Shown: piece by piece, positions 9,756 through 21,534 of the stretch
Numbering within the stretch: position 1 is the first letter of the stretch
How the letters are laid out: every line of letters begins with the position of its first letter
NCBI GenBank assembly: GCA_033296885.1
Contig: MU863934.1
Location: 159,911-223,910 of the forward strand
DNA length: 64,000 nucleotides
Origin: Triangularia verruculosa
Lineage: Eukaryota > Ascomycota > Sordariomycetes > Sordariales > Podosporaceae
Direction: 5' to 3'
Notes under the pieces: model-generated
Database searches by the model: none
Seen by the model: the letters and a program-made list of their open reading frames with translations, nothing else
What the model was told of the DNA's origin: nothing
Position numbers and translations under genes: made by a program

Positions 9756-11435
9756 TTACCGGTTCCTCGGCACGCTAATAGACATCCTACCTCGTTTGTC
9801 CTTCTCAATCCTCACTCCTCCCCTGGCGGGCTCCTCAATTGTTTCGATTTGCTCTTCGTACAGTACCAGCTCGCCCGTCGACAACCGCTCCGCCCTCACG
9901 AGGTCGCCGCGACTGCCGTGCCGTGAGTGCCTGGACTTTGATCTCTCTCGTCGCGCCAGCTGTCTTTCAAGGTGCCGAATCTCGGATCTAAGGTCTTCGT
10001 TCTCGTCGTAACGCCACGTATCCCGGGGAGGCTCGACAAGCGCCACCTCGCGCGGGCGAGCATCTACCACTACGGTTGGGAGTCCTCTGGATGTGAGCGA
10101 GGTGTCATAGGACGTGGTCGTACCGTACGAGGTGGTCGTGTAGGAGCGTGCCGGGGACTGCTCGCGGATCATGGTTGTCTTGACAACCTCAACAGGCGGG
10201 GCTGGTGCGGGTGCGGGCTGGGCGTTGATAATGATCGGACCGTTACCGGCCGGGGCGGGCGGGTGTTGATGGTGGTAATGCACGGCGGGCGGAGGGGCCG
10301 TTGAGTGGTACTCGACTATCTCTGTTCGACGTTCCTCAATGATATCACCAGCGCTGGACCGCGCAGCCAAGATCTCCAACTCGCCTGGGAATGTTACTTT
10401 CTTGTCCGGGTAGGAAAGAAGTGGGGCGGGCATACTCTTCTTATAATCGTCGCTCAGCTTCAGCAAGTCATCAATATTCTTTTGGCCAAGAGCCTTCTGG
10501 ACGATGATGGTGTTTCCCTGCATGGACGGTCAGTAACCGGTGCACTCGCAATCTGCTCACTGCTAACGTACCTCTTCAACAAATGGATAACCAAGCTCAA
10601 TGAGGGCTCGCTTAGAGACCAGGCGTGCCGGGATGCGGGTCTTGCCCTTCTTCGGATACTCGCTTCTAGCAGTGAGACTGGTACCGCCGCTGCTGCTCGA
10701 GGAGCTGCTTCTGCTGGACGACCTCGATCTTCCACGGCGGCTCCGCGTTCTCGACTCTCGACTCCGAGATCTGAGACGGGTGTGAATCACCTCCCTTTCG
10801 TGCACTCGGCCGGGATGGTCATGGTAATGGTCATCGACGTGGATCTCGTCGTAGTATTCCCGCTCGGCATACACTCTGGGAGGAGGCAAGGCTCGGGAGC
10901 GGGGCAGCGGTCTGTGGCTCTCGGCATATGGAGGAACGCTGTGGTCCTGACGGCGGGCTGGGGGTCCGTATTCCTCGCGCTCGTAGTAGCCGCGGGGTCT
11001 GCGATCAAAAGTATCCAGGCTCGATTGCCGTCTCAAAAGTCGTCCGGGACGGGGTGCAGGTGACGGGCTGCGATACCTTATCTCCTTATCGATCACGACC
11101 GATCTGCGTTCTACCTCACTCTCAGGCGAAGGCCGGCGTCGAAGAATGCTGCGTGGTTGCTCGTCATCATAGATGACTCGGCGACGTTCCCGGATCATGG
11201 TCTCGTCGTCGTCATAAGGTGCCCGGGAGCGCCTGTCGACAGAAGGGGCACGCTCGCGCGGGGCAGGGCGGGACGACATACGACGCTCGCGCTCATACAC
11301 ATAGTCGTCGTCGTCTTCGAAGCGCTCACGGAGCTCGCTGAACCGATCGCGGTCTCTTTCGTACTCGAAGCGGCCCCTTTCAAAGCGGTCGGGGCGCTCG
11401 CGAACAAGGTCGGGAGCAGATGTCCGGTGAGCCAT
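9756..11435 (-). CDS. DUF8035-type arginine-rich protein
   Basis: Two exons, 10572-11435 and 9756-10517, with a 54-nt intron splitting VEE from GNTIIVQ; 541 aa starting MAHRTSAPDLV. The N-terminal 270 residues are an Arg/Glu/Asp-rich disordered region ending in an RS-rich and poly-Ser run (RSRSRES, then about seven Ser). The conserved core follows: GKTRIPARLVSKRALIELGYPFVEE, then GNTIIVQKALGQKNIDDLLKLS, which I recognise as the ascomycete DUF8035 domain. The C-terminal part is proline/alanine-rich, then a charged helix (EDLRSEIRHLERQLARRE) and a basic tail. Function is unknown; the RS content hints at RNA or nuclear association, which is inference. The start is the first ATG of a long open frame and is reasonable. 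Confidence 0.8.
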
Positions 11436-13191
11436 CGCAAGGTTTTGGTGGTCTGAAAGGTGACTCGAACTGGTGGAGCACTGCGAGCGGACAAGTGCGG
11501 GGGTGTTCGGCAGATCACAGGCCAAGGGAGACGGCAGATTCAGGGTCCAAAGGGATATTTCAATCCAGGAAGACTGAGGTTCGGACGCACAGGGAAAACG
11601 GGAGCTTCGAGAGGTTTCGACAAAAAAGACGGTGGAGGGGGTGCGTGGGGTCGGCTGTTCAAGGTTTCGACGGTCTCAGGTCCAAGATGTTGGTCCGATG
11701 ACGACACAGAATGGATGGATCCAAAATAGCCTGCGCCAGGGGAGGGGGGCCAAGACGCGAAGTGGACTGTGCGTCCCTGCTCGACTGCCGCTGTTTTTTT
11801 CTTGGATGCAACCGAACGGCAAAGCAGAGATCGCTGTTCTGTTGCAGAAGGAACCGATGCGCTCTCGCCGCTCAGGTGCTGCGTTTGGGATTTCGATATG
11901 TTGGTCTCAAAAGACAGCAGTTTCGTCCGACGTCGTTGATGTCTCACAGACAGGGGAAACCGTGCTCACAGTGCACCGTTGGAGGCTTCAGGTAGGCTGT
12001 ACCTATCGTGGGGCTTGGGTCAAGCAGAAGGCCGTGAGCAGATGTGATCTACCCAGCCATTTTATTTCTTCGGCGAGGCTTTTCGTCCTTTTCTGTTCAC
12101 GAAAGCAGGCGTTCGGATGTTGGGCTGCTGTATCGCCTAATGCAGGGATGGAAGGCAATTTTTTGGTGTGCCTTGAGGTGCTGCCCTGTGTGACTGAGCG
12201 CAGAGGTGTGGCCTCGGCCGCAAATACCGAGCAGATTCCACCGCTTGGCAATGGGAAGGCCCGAAAACCACAGGGTTCTTCCCAATGCTGGTTTCTACGT
12301 ACAAGTCTTGGGCTTCACCTCCAAGCTGAACCCCAACAAGCCCTCATGCTCCCTGTTCACGATGAGAGCTACACAGAGAGGTCGTAACGGGACCTGTGAA
12401 AACCTCCCGCCCTCTGACACGCATTGTCCGGTTGTGATTTGACTCCATGTTTCTCCGACCAATGCTGTGTTTTGATCATGTTTGGGCTGTCTGTCATACT
12501 GTGCCTAATGACCCTGTGACTCCCACGAGGCGGAAGCTGGGCAGCACCGCCCTCATGTCAATATTGAAGCTGCCAAAGGTGATCACGAACCCCATGCCTC
12601 CAAAGCCAGTCGCGATCCAGTCGTGATCGTCATTTCACTGGCAGGAGAAACGCACTTCGCCAGGGGACAAATGTGTGCCCAAAGGTCCTCGGGATGCCCT
12701 CTAGGCTGTATGATGACGTCGTGAGCAAGGGGTAAAGCTTCATTGTAATTGGTCCTCTTCCAGACAGAGCTAGCATCGAGTTGATGAGACATCCTCTAGC
12801 TCCCATGGGTCTCCCCCAGGTGCCGAAGGTGACACTGCCCAACTGCGCATCTCGTCTGCCCAGCTCTGCCCAGCGTAGCACAAACTTCAGGGAACGGGAA
12901 ATCAGGGTCCTGGGGTCGATTGATCCAGTCACATGCACGATGGTGATGACGGAAAAGTGAAGAGTTATTGTAAAAATATGGCATGGGGTTTTTTTGGCCC
13001 CTCTTCGCCGTGTCTCATATACCATTTAGAACTGTTTTGGGTTCCAGATTACCTCAAAATACAACCAAGAAATTTTGTAAACCAAATGCATCGCCCGTTT
13101 TCCCTAATTCACACACAACTCCGCAAATAATGGCCAAAAACACAAAAGAACGCCTCTCCGACAGCACTCAGCGACACTGAGGTACAGAACC
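11436..13191. other. Long intergenic region (1.75 kb)
   Basis: Upstream of the DUF8035 gene and downstream of homocitrate synthase, both minus strand. A 251-codon plus-strand frame at 11632-12387 has unbiased composition and no recognisable motif, and I do not call it a gene. No repeats seen. Confidence 0.45.
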
Positions 13192-14868
13192 TCACGCACC
13201 CGTCGCAAGCTCGGTGGTCTCTCCGTCTCTTACTTCCACGTGGAGCGCCTTGCCATTGGATTGTGTCTCGACAGGCCCCTCGTGAAGGTTAAGGTGGAAG
13301 CTGCGGATAATCGAGTCGGCATCGTCAATGGCAATTGGCCTGACATCGGCCAACGCCTTGATCTTGGTCGTTACCTCCTTGACCTGGTCATCCGTCATCT
13401 CCAAGCCGAGCTGTCCGACTCTCGTCTTGACGGCGTTCCAGCCGGTGAGACGAGAAGCGAAGTGGACGTAACGAGTCAGACCGAAATCGGCAGGGTTGAG
13501 GATCTCGTAGGTGCTGGGGTTGTTGAGGATAGCCTTGGCGTGGATACCGGCCTTGTGAGTGAAGGCGCAGAAACCGGTGATGGGGTTGTTGAAGGGGGTG
13601 TTGATCTCGACAGCCTCGGCAACAAGATCCTCAAGCTCCTTGAGCTTGTGGAGCTTGTACTTGCTCTTGACGTACTCAGGGCTGGTGACAACCATGCGAG
13701 CCATCAAACCACCAAGAGGGGTGATACCGTTGCGCTCGCCAATGCCGAGAACACTGGTGTCGATATGGGTAGCACCGGCCTCGAGAGCGCAGTAGGCGTT
13801 GGCGATACTGCAGCCGGTATCGTCGTGGAAGTGGGTCTCAATGTCGCAGGAAACGACGCCTCTGAGGGTACGGACAAGGTCGTAGACCTGTCTTGGGGAA
13901 GCGCAACCGACGGTATCGGCGATACCAACACGGTTGACACCGACCTTGTCGACGGCGCGGTAGAGGGAGAGGAGGTCGACGAGATCGGAACGGAAGGAAT
14001 CCTCACTGGAGACTGTCGGATTGTCAGCATTTCTCTACTCCACATGATCTGCTTGTGCGGCAAGCATCGGTTTCGATCCACTTGACCGATGGCGTCATGG
14101 AAAACAGGAACATGGGCTGAAAGGCAAAGGAATGACTCACAGCGAACCTCGAGGCCCTTGGACTTGATGTACTCGATCACCTCGATGGCGGTCTTCTCAA
14201 TGTAGGCCATATCCTTGCCGTGGCTGTGTTCCCGGAGGAAGCTGGAGGTGCCAATGACGACGTCAAGGCCGTCAACACCGGTCTCGACAGCGATTCTAGC
14301 ATCGCGCATGTCGCAGCGGACGTCTGGTGGATGTCAGTAAGGGAGCCCTCCGTGAAACCCACTGGCGGTCACTCACGGGTAAGGATCTTGGCCTTGAGGC
14401 CGAGCTTGCAGATGGCCTCGCAATCCTTGCGAGACTGCTCAGAAGCGGCGGGAGAGGTCAACTCAATATAGTCAACACCGAAGTCATCGAGAGCCTTGGC
14501 ACTGAAGGGGAAGTGATGTTAGAAATGGAATCGCTGAGAGAGCGCCCAAGGGCAGTGGCGGGGGGAGGGACACCAACATCTTGATCTTGGTCTCGGTATC
14601 AAAGTAGGCATTGGCGAATTGTTCACCCTCGCGAAGAGTGGACTCGATAATCTTGAAGCGGCCGACGTTGGAGAGGAAGTCGCCTACTGGCTGGTAGGGG
14701 TTGGTGCGGAAGTTGGCGCCCTAATCATCACCATCAGTGTTAGTCGTCTGTGTCTGTCGCAAAAACATCACCACCACAAGGGAACAGTTTGCGACAGGGC
14801 ACACATACCCCATTGGGAGCACCGTTTGTGCCATTGGCGGCGGCGTTTGTGTTGTTGGTCTGGCTCAT
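13192..14868 (-). CDS. LYS20: Homocitrate synthase (lysine biosynthesis)
   Basis: Five exons on the minus strand: 14809-14868, 14578-14720, 14377-14501, 14141-14323 and 13192-14012, all in phase; 443 aa. It condenses acetyl-CoA with 2-oxoglutarate to homocitrate, the committed step of the fungal alpha-aminoadipate lysine pathway. Family motifs are complete: IIESTLREGEQF, VDYIELTSP, ILTHVRCDMRDARIAVETG, FSSEDSFRSDL, ETHFHDDTGC (metal-binding His pair), LGIGERNG and THKAGIHAKA. The N-terminal 20 residues (first exon, Asn/Ala/Gly-rich) show no clear mitochondrial presequence, so a cytosolic or nuclear location is possible. The second intron uses the unusual donor GTTGGT, chosen because it restores KIKIAKALDDFG. 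The family is usually feedback-inhibited by lysine. Confidence 0.95.
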
Positions 14869-16543
14869 TGTGTCTGGAGTCTGTCTGGGGGGTGTTGCTG
14901 CAATCGCAATGGTTCGGGAGGCAGTAAAAGAATGTATAGAGATCAAAAACAAAAATGCCAATCAACAGCTTCCCGATGTCGCTGAAATAGTCGGCGCGGT
15001 CCGCCCCTCTCAAACCTGAATGAGTCAATCAGAGTTTTTTTCGTCGGCAGCTGCCATCGACCCCGCAAGTGGCACAAAAGGAAACGCTCTAATACACAGT
15101 ACACGACCCTACAGCCCGCCCAGTAAAAAAAAAGTAGGCTTGATTGGCCAAACACGCTGAAAACGGCCAAGAACATAACGTCACAAGGGCTGTCTGGGGG
15201 GGCCTTTTTATCCGCCGCTTTTCTTTTCCCCCTTCGAACATTGACCTCGATCGAGATATCTTCAGGCCCCATGTTTCCATTCCTCTAATCCCTACGAGGA
15301 CCAAGAATTTCCGTCTATCATCAACCGGCCGAGGAGGCAAACATACATACACACAGTGCTAATGAGACGCTCACGCGACAGGTACGCATTTGCAGCAACG
15401 TCGTACACGTAGCCGTGGGCGGTCAATATAAAAAAGTTGCAACGCTACCTCCGCGCTCCCCAAGTGCCTGGACACAGCTTCCGACGACCCCCTGTCCATG
15501 CTTGATTGACTAACACACTTGCGAGCATGTGTCATCGAGGAATTGGGTGTGTCTGTGTTTGCTGTTCCCCCGACCCTTCCGCCAAACATGGCGAGTGCAC
15601 CGTGCAGTACAAAGTCATTGTTCCTGCGACAGGAAGCTAAGGTACCAGCCATTCCATGTTCCCACTTGAAAAGAACCTGGAAGAGACGTTTCGGCATTGG
15701 GTCTCGATAGCGCACCGGGTAGGAACATCCACGACGTCCTCCATCAGCGGGGTTTGCAGTTTGCAAGTTAAAGAAACCGGTCAACCCAGCGCCCAGAGCC
15801 CCGCACCTCCATCCATCTTGGCCTTGCCCCGCGCTAGCGTCAGGCCGGGATGCCGATGGCATGGGCTGGCTCGAGCTCTCACATGGCTGGCTCGTGCTTC
15901 TCGCCTGCTGAAAATCCGGGGCAGAAGGGTGGAGGGGTTTCAGGTCGGGGGCAGGCAAACACCTGTTCACCACCACTGTCCTTATCCTAACGACCTGCAT
16001 CCATCGGCCGCCTTGACACCGTGGAAACCCGATACCCGGCCGGAACCCGCCTTGACGTTACACCGGCGATCCCGTTTGATGCCGTCCTCGCGACTTCTTT
16101 TCGCGGGCCTCTCTTTGCCATTAAGCCCAGAGCCGTGTCGTCAGATCATCAGTCGTGGCTGGACTCGGCGCTAGGCGGGTTGGCAACCGTCGCTGAGGGC
16201 GTGGCCTGATCTCTCTGCAGCCTGCAACCTTTCGATTCCTCTGCGACTGTTGCATGCGTTGGGAACCTGATGTGGCCGAGTCCAACTATAAATACGGAAG
16301 GCCCGCGGTTGAAGGCGTGGCAAGTGTCAGCCGTCCGTAATCATCTTTGGATAGTCCCAATCAGCAAGTCCAATCCAGACAGCACACAGACTCGCACGCG
16401 TGCAACTCAACCTACATTCTCCATATATTGTCCCGTACCTGTGACGATCCATCCCCGTCCCACCTATCTATACTCTCAACATATTTATACCCTATCTGTA
16501 GCCCAACTTCCGTCCAACACATTTCTCTCTTTCAGCCGGCAAA
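14869..16543. other. Divergent promoter region (1.67 kb)
   Basis: Shared upstream region of homocitrate synthase (left, minus strand) and the NRDE protein (right, plus strand). A long minus-strand frame at 15371-16000 has no recognisable motif and is judged a chance frame in GC-rich DNA. No Gcn4-type site could be assigned with confidence. Confidence 0.45.
16286..16295 (+). promoter_or_regulatory. TATA box of the NRDE/TANGO2 gene
   Basis: ctataaatac, about 250 bp upstream of the ATG at 16544, followed by a CT/CA-rich leader. Confidence 0.4.
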
Positions 16544-17671
16544 ATGTGTATAGTGCTACTTTCAACATCCCATCCCAAATACGCTCTGGTCGTCGCCGAC
16601 AACCGAGACGAATACATCCTGCGCCCAACGAGCAGACCCCACTGGTGGAAGGCTATCCCAGAAATCCCCGCCACAAACGGTTCAGCCAACGGATCAGTGA
16701 AAGCCGCTCCACCGGTCGAGGTCGAAGTTCTCTCCAGTCGAGATCTCCAGCGGGCCGAGCAAGGAACATGGCTCGGCATCACCAAGGGCGGAAACTTTGC
16801 CGTCCTTACGAATTACCGGGAAACGGACACCCACGATGCTGCCCACCCTGTCCACGGCAAGCGCAGCCGCGGAGGCATGGTGACGGCATGGCTTGGCGCC
16901 GACCCGGCAGAATCGACAGAGCAGTTTGTTCACCGCATGCTCAAAGACGGTGGAGTAAAAGGAGTCGGCGGCTTCTCGCTGATCTGTGGAAAGCTTCGAA
17001 AGGCTAGGGATGACAGCAACAACATCGAGCCGCTCGCCATCATCTCCAACCGCTGCGACCACGTCGGGCATGTCCCATGGATCTGCGGAGAGCGCAACTC
17101 CGTTCAAGGCCTGAGCAACGCCACCTATCTTCACCCAGAACAAGAAGACAAAGAAACCAAGCTATGGCCCAAGATTCGGGAAGGACGTGAGGCACTGATC
17201 CGTGTCGTCAACGAAAAAAGCGACGAAAGGGAACTTCAAGACGCCCTATTCGCCACCTTGGACGCCGACAAATTTCCCTCAAACCACACCATGGACCTCG
17301 AGGAAGGCATCCCGCTCCTCAAAGACTCAGTCTTCATCCCCGCATTTGGCGGTAAGGCACACCAAGAGGAAATGGAACAGGCCAGAAAACGGGGGCTAGT
17401 CAAGCAAACGGAGCAACGCGACTCACCAGCCGCCGAAGCCCTGACCATCGTCGCCCGCCCAGACGACCAGCCCAACGGTTTCCAAACCGGACTCTACGGC
17501 ACCCAACGGCAGACCATCATCCTCGTGGACTGGGACGGCAACGTCACCTACACCGAAAGAGCACTGTGGGATGCCCACGGGAACCCCATCCCGCGGGGGT
17601 CCGGGGACGAAACGTTTAGGTTCAAGATTGAGGGCTGGGAAAACAAACAGGATGAGCAGCTCTGCAACTAG
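16544..17671 (+). CDS. TANGO2/NRDE family protein
   Basis: Single exon, 375 aa. It begins MCIVLLSTSHPKYALVVADNRDEY with the conserved Cys at position 2 and the NRDE signature, followed by RPTSRPHWW, GTWLGITKGGNFAVLTNYRE, GFSLICG and the C-terminal YGTQRQTIILVDWDGNVTYTER. This matches the full length of the NRDE/TANGO2 family. Human TANGO2 has been linked to Golgi organisation, mitochondrial and lipid/acyl-CoA homeostasis and haem handling; the molecular function is not settled, so none is assigned. No signal peptide or membrane segment. The start is fixed by the family's invariant Met-Cys. Confidence 0.9.
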   Translation: MCIVLLSTSHPKYALVVADNRDEYILRPTSRPHWWKAIPEIPATNGSANGSVKAAPPVEVEVLSSRDLQRAEQGTWLGITKGGNFAVLTNYRETDTHDAAHPVHGKRSRGGMVTAWLGADPAESTEQFVHRMLKDGGVKGVGGFSLICGKLRKARDDSNNIEPLAIISNRCDHVGHVPWICGERNSVQGLSNATYLHPEQEDKETKLWPKIREGREALIRVVNEKSDERELQDALFATLDADKFPSNHTMDLEEGIPLLKDSVFIPAFGGKAHQEEMEQARKRGLVKQTEQRDSPAAEALTIVARPDDQPNGFQTGLYGTQRQTIILVDWDGNVTYTERALWDAHGNPIPRGSGDETFRFKIEGWENKQDEQLCN

Positions 17672-18600
17672 CTTTGTGCAGCGTCTCAGACTGGATCCAA
17701 CAGTTCGGTCGTCTCTATGTCGAGCTTCTGGTCGGTGAAATAAGAGAGGTGGGATGCAAAGAATGGTTTTAAGGGTAGGAGGGAGGTATGGGCACCTGAT
17801 AGAGAGTTGGGAATACTTTTTGGATAGCGGTTTTTACACTTATTATTTCACTTTAGAAGCTGGTTAATTTGTATCTGAATTTATTTTACGCCATATCCGC
17901 CTCAAATACCTATCCATTATCATACCATCTCGACAGCATGGCCCATGATCAGAGGGGCGACCCTTCGGCATCTACTTCAGTGCTTCAGCAAGCCAGATAA
18001 TGGTAAAAGACTGGCTGTTTGTCACTCTGGGCATGTGATATAGGACACAAATCGAAAACAAGTTACGGGAGGCCTCTAAAATGGCCAAGGGACGTCGATT
18101 TCAACTATTTTAAATTCATGTTGATTTGGGTATTCAGTTGTTTGAATCATGACTTACATCACAAACCTTCTGCGTATGTGCAAGCCTCAACCAGATAGTG
18201 TCTTGCAGCTTCCCTTCTTCACTGTAGACAAAAAGGCTGGCACTGCAAAGCAGCTGAATAGGCTTTGAAGGATAGTCAATGGGCCTGAAAGGATCGGCAC
18301 TGACTAGGTATCATGTCCTGGACAAAAAGCTGGCAATGCGAGGTGGGGATGTAGCATTGAAAGAGAGTAATAAGCCCCCAGTGTGCCTTCCTGACATCTC
18401 TCACCGGGTCCCGATACCCAAGGCAATGCCGACACCTTGTGAGGGAAGGTGCGTTCCATGTTCCTGATCCTCCTTGGGCCCAACCTGGAACTTCCACCAT
18501 CTTTTCCGTCCGCAACGATTGTAACCCCAAGCATGTGTTTCGTTGTGTCTGATATCCACGATCATTACTGCCTGCCCTCTTCCCGTTTTGGTGTGCAGCG
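17672..18600. other. Intergenic (0.93 kb)
   Basis: 3' flank of the NRDE gene (AT-rich 17815-17900) and upstream region of the next plus-strand gene. No coding feature seen. Confidence 0.5.
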
Positions 18601-20804
18601 ATGAGCAGAAGCAACCTGAACTACAGCGGAGCCTCCGACGAGAGCTCGGTTGATTCTGACAGCGACCACTGCTCCCCGAGAAACATTTACAGCGTTGCAC
18701 ACGAGACCTCAAGAGAAGTCGACGGCATCTCTGGGAAACTCCACCAGCTCGACCTCCTTTCAGCGACAACCAAAGACATCGACGCCACTCTCAAAGGCCT
18801 CACCGCTGCACTTGCAATTCTTTTTGTTCTATTCGGTCGCATCCTGGTTGCAACGATTCGCGTTACCCTTCTCTCGTCTCACTCGACCTACACTGTTCTG
18901 AAGTGCTCCCTTCAAGCCGACCTAGTGACATTCAAGCACGTCGCCAAACTCTGGCTTGTGTTTCTGTGCCAGGTTCTGAACCTGACAGGCGCGACAGTAT
19001 TCGCCATTGTCTCTGTGGCCGTCGCTGCCGTCAAGATTCTCCTCCGGTCATGGAGCCGCCTCCCCGAAGACATGCCTGGAATACCCCCGGCTGGGTCCAA
19101 AGGCGGGCTTCAGCAAAGTCCACTCGTTCCGAATCGACGGCAAGAAAGTCAGCCTCCTCTACGAGGATACCAATCAGTGGACCTGTCGGCACAGTCACTC
19201 GAAATGGCACGCCTTTCCTAGATACCGACCCGGCTCGACCTGTAGGCCTCTCCAAGTCAACAAGCAATCACCCACTTCCAACGCCATTCGTTACCACGAT
19301 AGATTACAGCAGCATTGACAATAGGCATATGGCAGAAAATCAGAGGCCTGCGGACAATACCACCATACCTCAGCCTCGACGTGGATTACTTCCCAAATCC
19401 AGAACCTTCAGTGTTCTTTCCAGCATCACTAACTCGTTGTCACGTTCCTCCCTTATCCATCATGGCAGTATCAGTCGAAACGATAGCTCTCACTCTTCCC
19501 AAGCGCGGACCGCCTCACCCGCTATCACCATTTCCAGAAAGACAGTGCCGACGACATCTGCCAGGCGTTCTATGGAGCCACTTTTGACAGAGACTGATTG
19601 TCGAACGGAACAATTTTACCAGGGACAGGGCTCCCATATGCCAGACAATCCCCGCTTTGTCACCACAGCAATGCCCTCTCAGTATTGGTCGGGTCGTTTC
19701 GCGGCTCTGCATGACAAGTTCCACAATGAGGTGCTGCTCGGGCGGAATCTCAACATCGTCGTCAAAGCCCAGACAAGCCATTCTGGCGAGGTGTCGGACA
19801 ACAACAGCACCGCAACTCGTGCAGCAGCTGCTCAAAACAATCCTTCAGCTTCAGCATATTCCGTCAATCGACCAGCACCACAGCTTGCAGGTTTAGCTAG
19901 GTATAATCAGGGGATGTCTCAGCACCCTGCCACCAAGAACTTGTCTCCTCGTCCACCTGTAAGCCGCATACCACAGTCTGCTACGAGCGGAGCCATTCTC
20001 CAAACGACACCTTACTCGACACGTATCCGTGAGCCGCCCGGGTCCGCAACTAGCACCCGAATGGCATATTATCACAAGCCCTTTTCTTCTCGACCGCCGT
20101 CATATGAGCAGTCAATCGCCCCTGGAACGGCGACAGCGCCCGTGTCGCCTATTTTTGAAGGGTCTACAGATTCTCTACTCCCACCGCCACCTCTGCCAAC
20201 GTTGGGCTGTCCAGGACCCAAGAGATCCCATCTCACTGGCTGTCATGTCAACAGCCAAGACTATAACTCGAGCTTGAGCAGCAGCGATGAAAACACCCCA
20301 AACTTGGAGAGGAGTAGTGTGCAAGAGGCTATGGCTTCCATTGCAGTTAATAGTGCTGCTACTCTGACAGATGACGATGCGCGCTGTCGCCGGGTGTTGA
20401 TTCACTTGGAGGCGATGTGTGTGACGGAGACAGCAAGGGAGTCGCTTCGGGCGTGGAGGATTGCTTATGCGAGGAAGACGCAGCGGGCGGTGCTGCTGCC
20501 TTGCGGGGAGACGCTTGAGGACAGACGGGGAGCAGAGAGGGAGAGACAGCACCTGATTCATGGGCTGGGAAGAGGAAGGGAGATTGTGAGGAAGTTGACG
20601 AGGAGTTTGGTTGGGGCTGCTACGGGGGGGCATGGTACGGAGGAGAGGGGTTCGGTGGCTGGTCCGCAGAGGGTGGTGGTACGGACCGGTGGTGGTGGGT
20701 ATTCTCATGCTCATCATTCGAGTGTGTATGTGAGGCATGCTGAGAGGATACTGGAGGCGGGCGAGGGAAGGAGGAGGGGCAGGATGATGATGGGGATGAT
20801 GTGA
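18601..20804 (+). CDS. Probable serine/proline-rich protein with possible membrane N-terminus; frame change unresolved
   Basis: Two coding blocks overlap. The first (18601-19221, 206 codons) starts MSRSNLNYSGASDESS and holds two long hydrophobic segments (LTAALAILFVLFGRILVATI and VFAIVSVAVAAVKILL). The second, in another frame and open to 20804, is Ser/Thr/Pro-rich and then has a conserved-looking core, SQYWSGRFAALHDKFHNEVLL, and near the end RRVLIHLEAMCVTETARESLRAW. That pair of blocks resembles a family of uncharacterised ascomycete proteins, which supports the second frame. The blocks may be joined by an intron of length 2 modulo 3, be separate genes (internal ATG at 19050 or 19329), or be split by an indel. 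I could not find a convincing splice pair near 19050-19220. Function unknown. Confidence 0.5.
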
Positions 20805-21534
20805 CGAGAGGGATAGGGGGGTTTGATGATGAGGTTTATGAGATGATGTTTTTGTATGATTATTCGGTTACTAAAAGGCTTCCTGGGGTTAAGTAGGGTG
20901 AAGGTGGAAGGGGGAAACGGGAAATGGAGAGCATGCCGATGTGTGTTGTTGTACGACTTTGATACTTTATTGTGGGGGATAGCATTTATTGGCTCGGTTT
21001 AACTCGATGAGTTCAGACATGTCTAAATATGTTCCTGCGACGTTTCTAGAAATGGGCAGAGTTCGTTTGTACTGGCCAATATCTTGGCCCCAGGATTCTG
21101 ATGACACGGCACGTGGTGAGCAGCCGAATAGGGACTGCAATGTCACCCACAAGCTTCAAAGTCATCATCCGAGAAGGCTGGACGGGAAGTAGATGTGCCC
21201 TCAAGGATGATGAATAGGCCCTCAAAGAAATGTTTTAGCCCCTGCCAATTTCTGAAGGCCTGTCAGCTAACTCGATGCCTACTGTTAACTTCACCGACAT
21301 GTTCTCTTCAAGTGGCAGTCTCTTTCCTTTGTCTGTGAGATGTCCGCTTCGAGGTTTATGCTTGCTTCTCATGCATTCTCCAGGTATTTATTTCTGTGTG
21401 GTAACACTTCTCCGTGATCAACATGTCAATATACACATGAAGCTCTCGATCATAATTACAGCAATCGGAATGAGCATATTTGCCTAATCATCCGTCTTTA
21501 CTATTCCTCCCCCCTGGTTATCGTGAACCTATTC
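20805..21534. other. Intergenic, convergent 3' flanks
   Basis: Between the plus-strand Ser-rich gene and minus-strand Tfb2. G/T-rich at 20805-20990; nothing else recognised. Confidence 0.5.

Noticed and set aside
11632..12387. 251-codon plus-strand open frame upstream of the DUF8035 gene
   Set aside because: No recognisable motif, mixed composition, overlaps other frames and lies in a promoter region; long chance frames are common in this GC-rich DNA.
13240..14085. 281-codon plus-strand frame antisense to homocitrate synthase
   Set aside because: Antisense shadow caused by strong codon bias of the real gene.
15371..16000. 209-codon minus-strand open frame between homocitrate synthase and the NRDE gene
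   Set aside because: No motif, no intron or start context, and composition consistent with non-coding GC-rich sequence.
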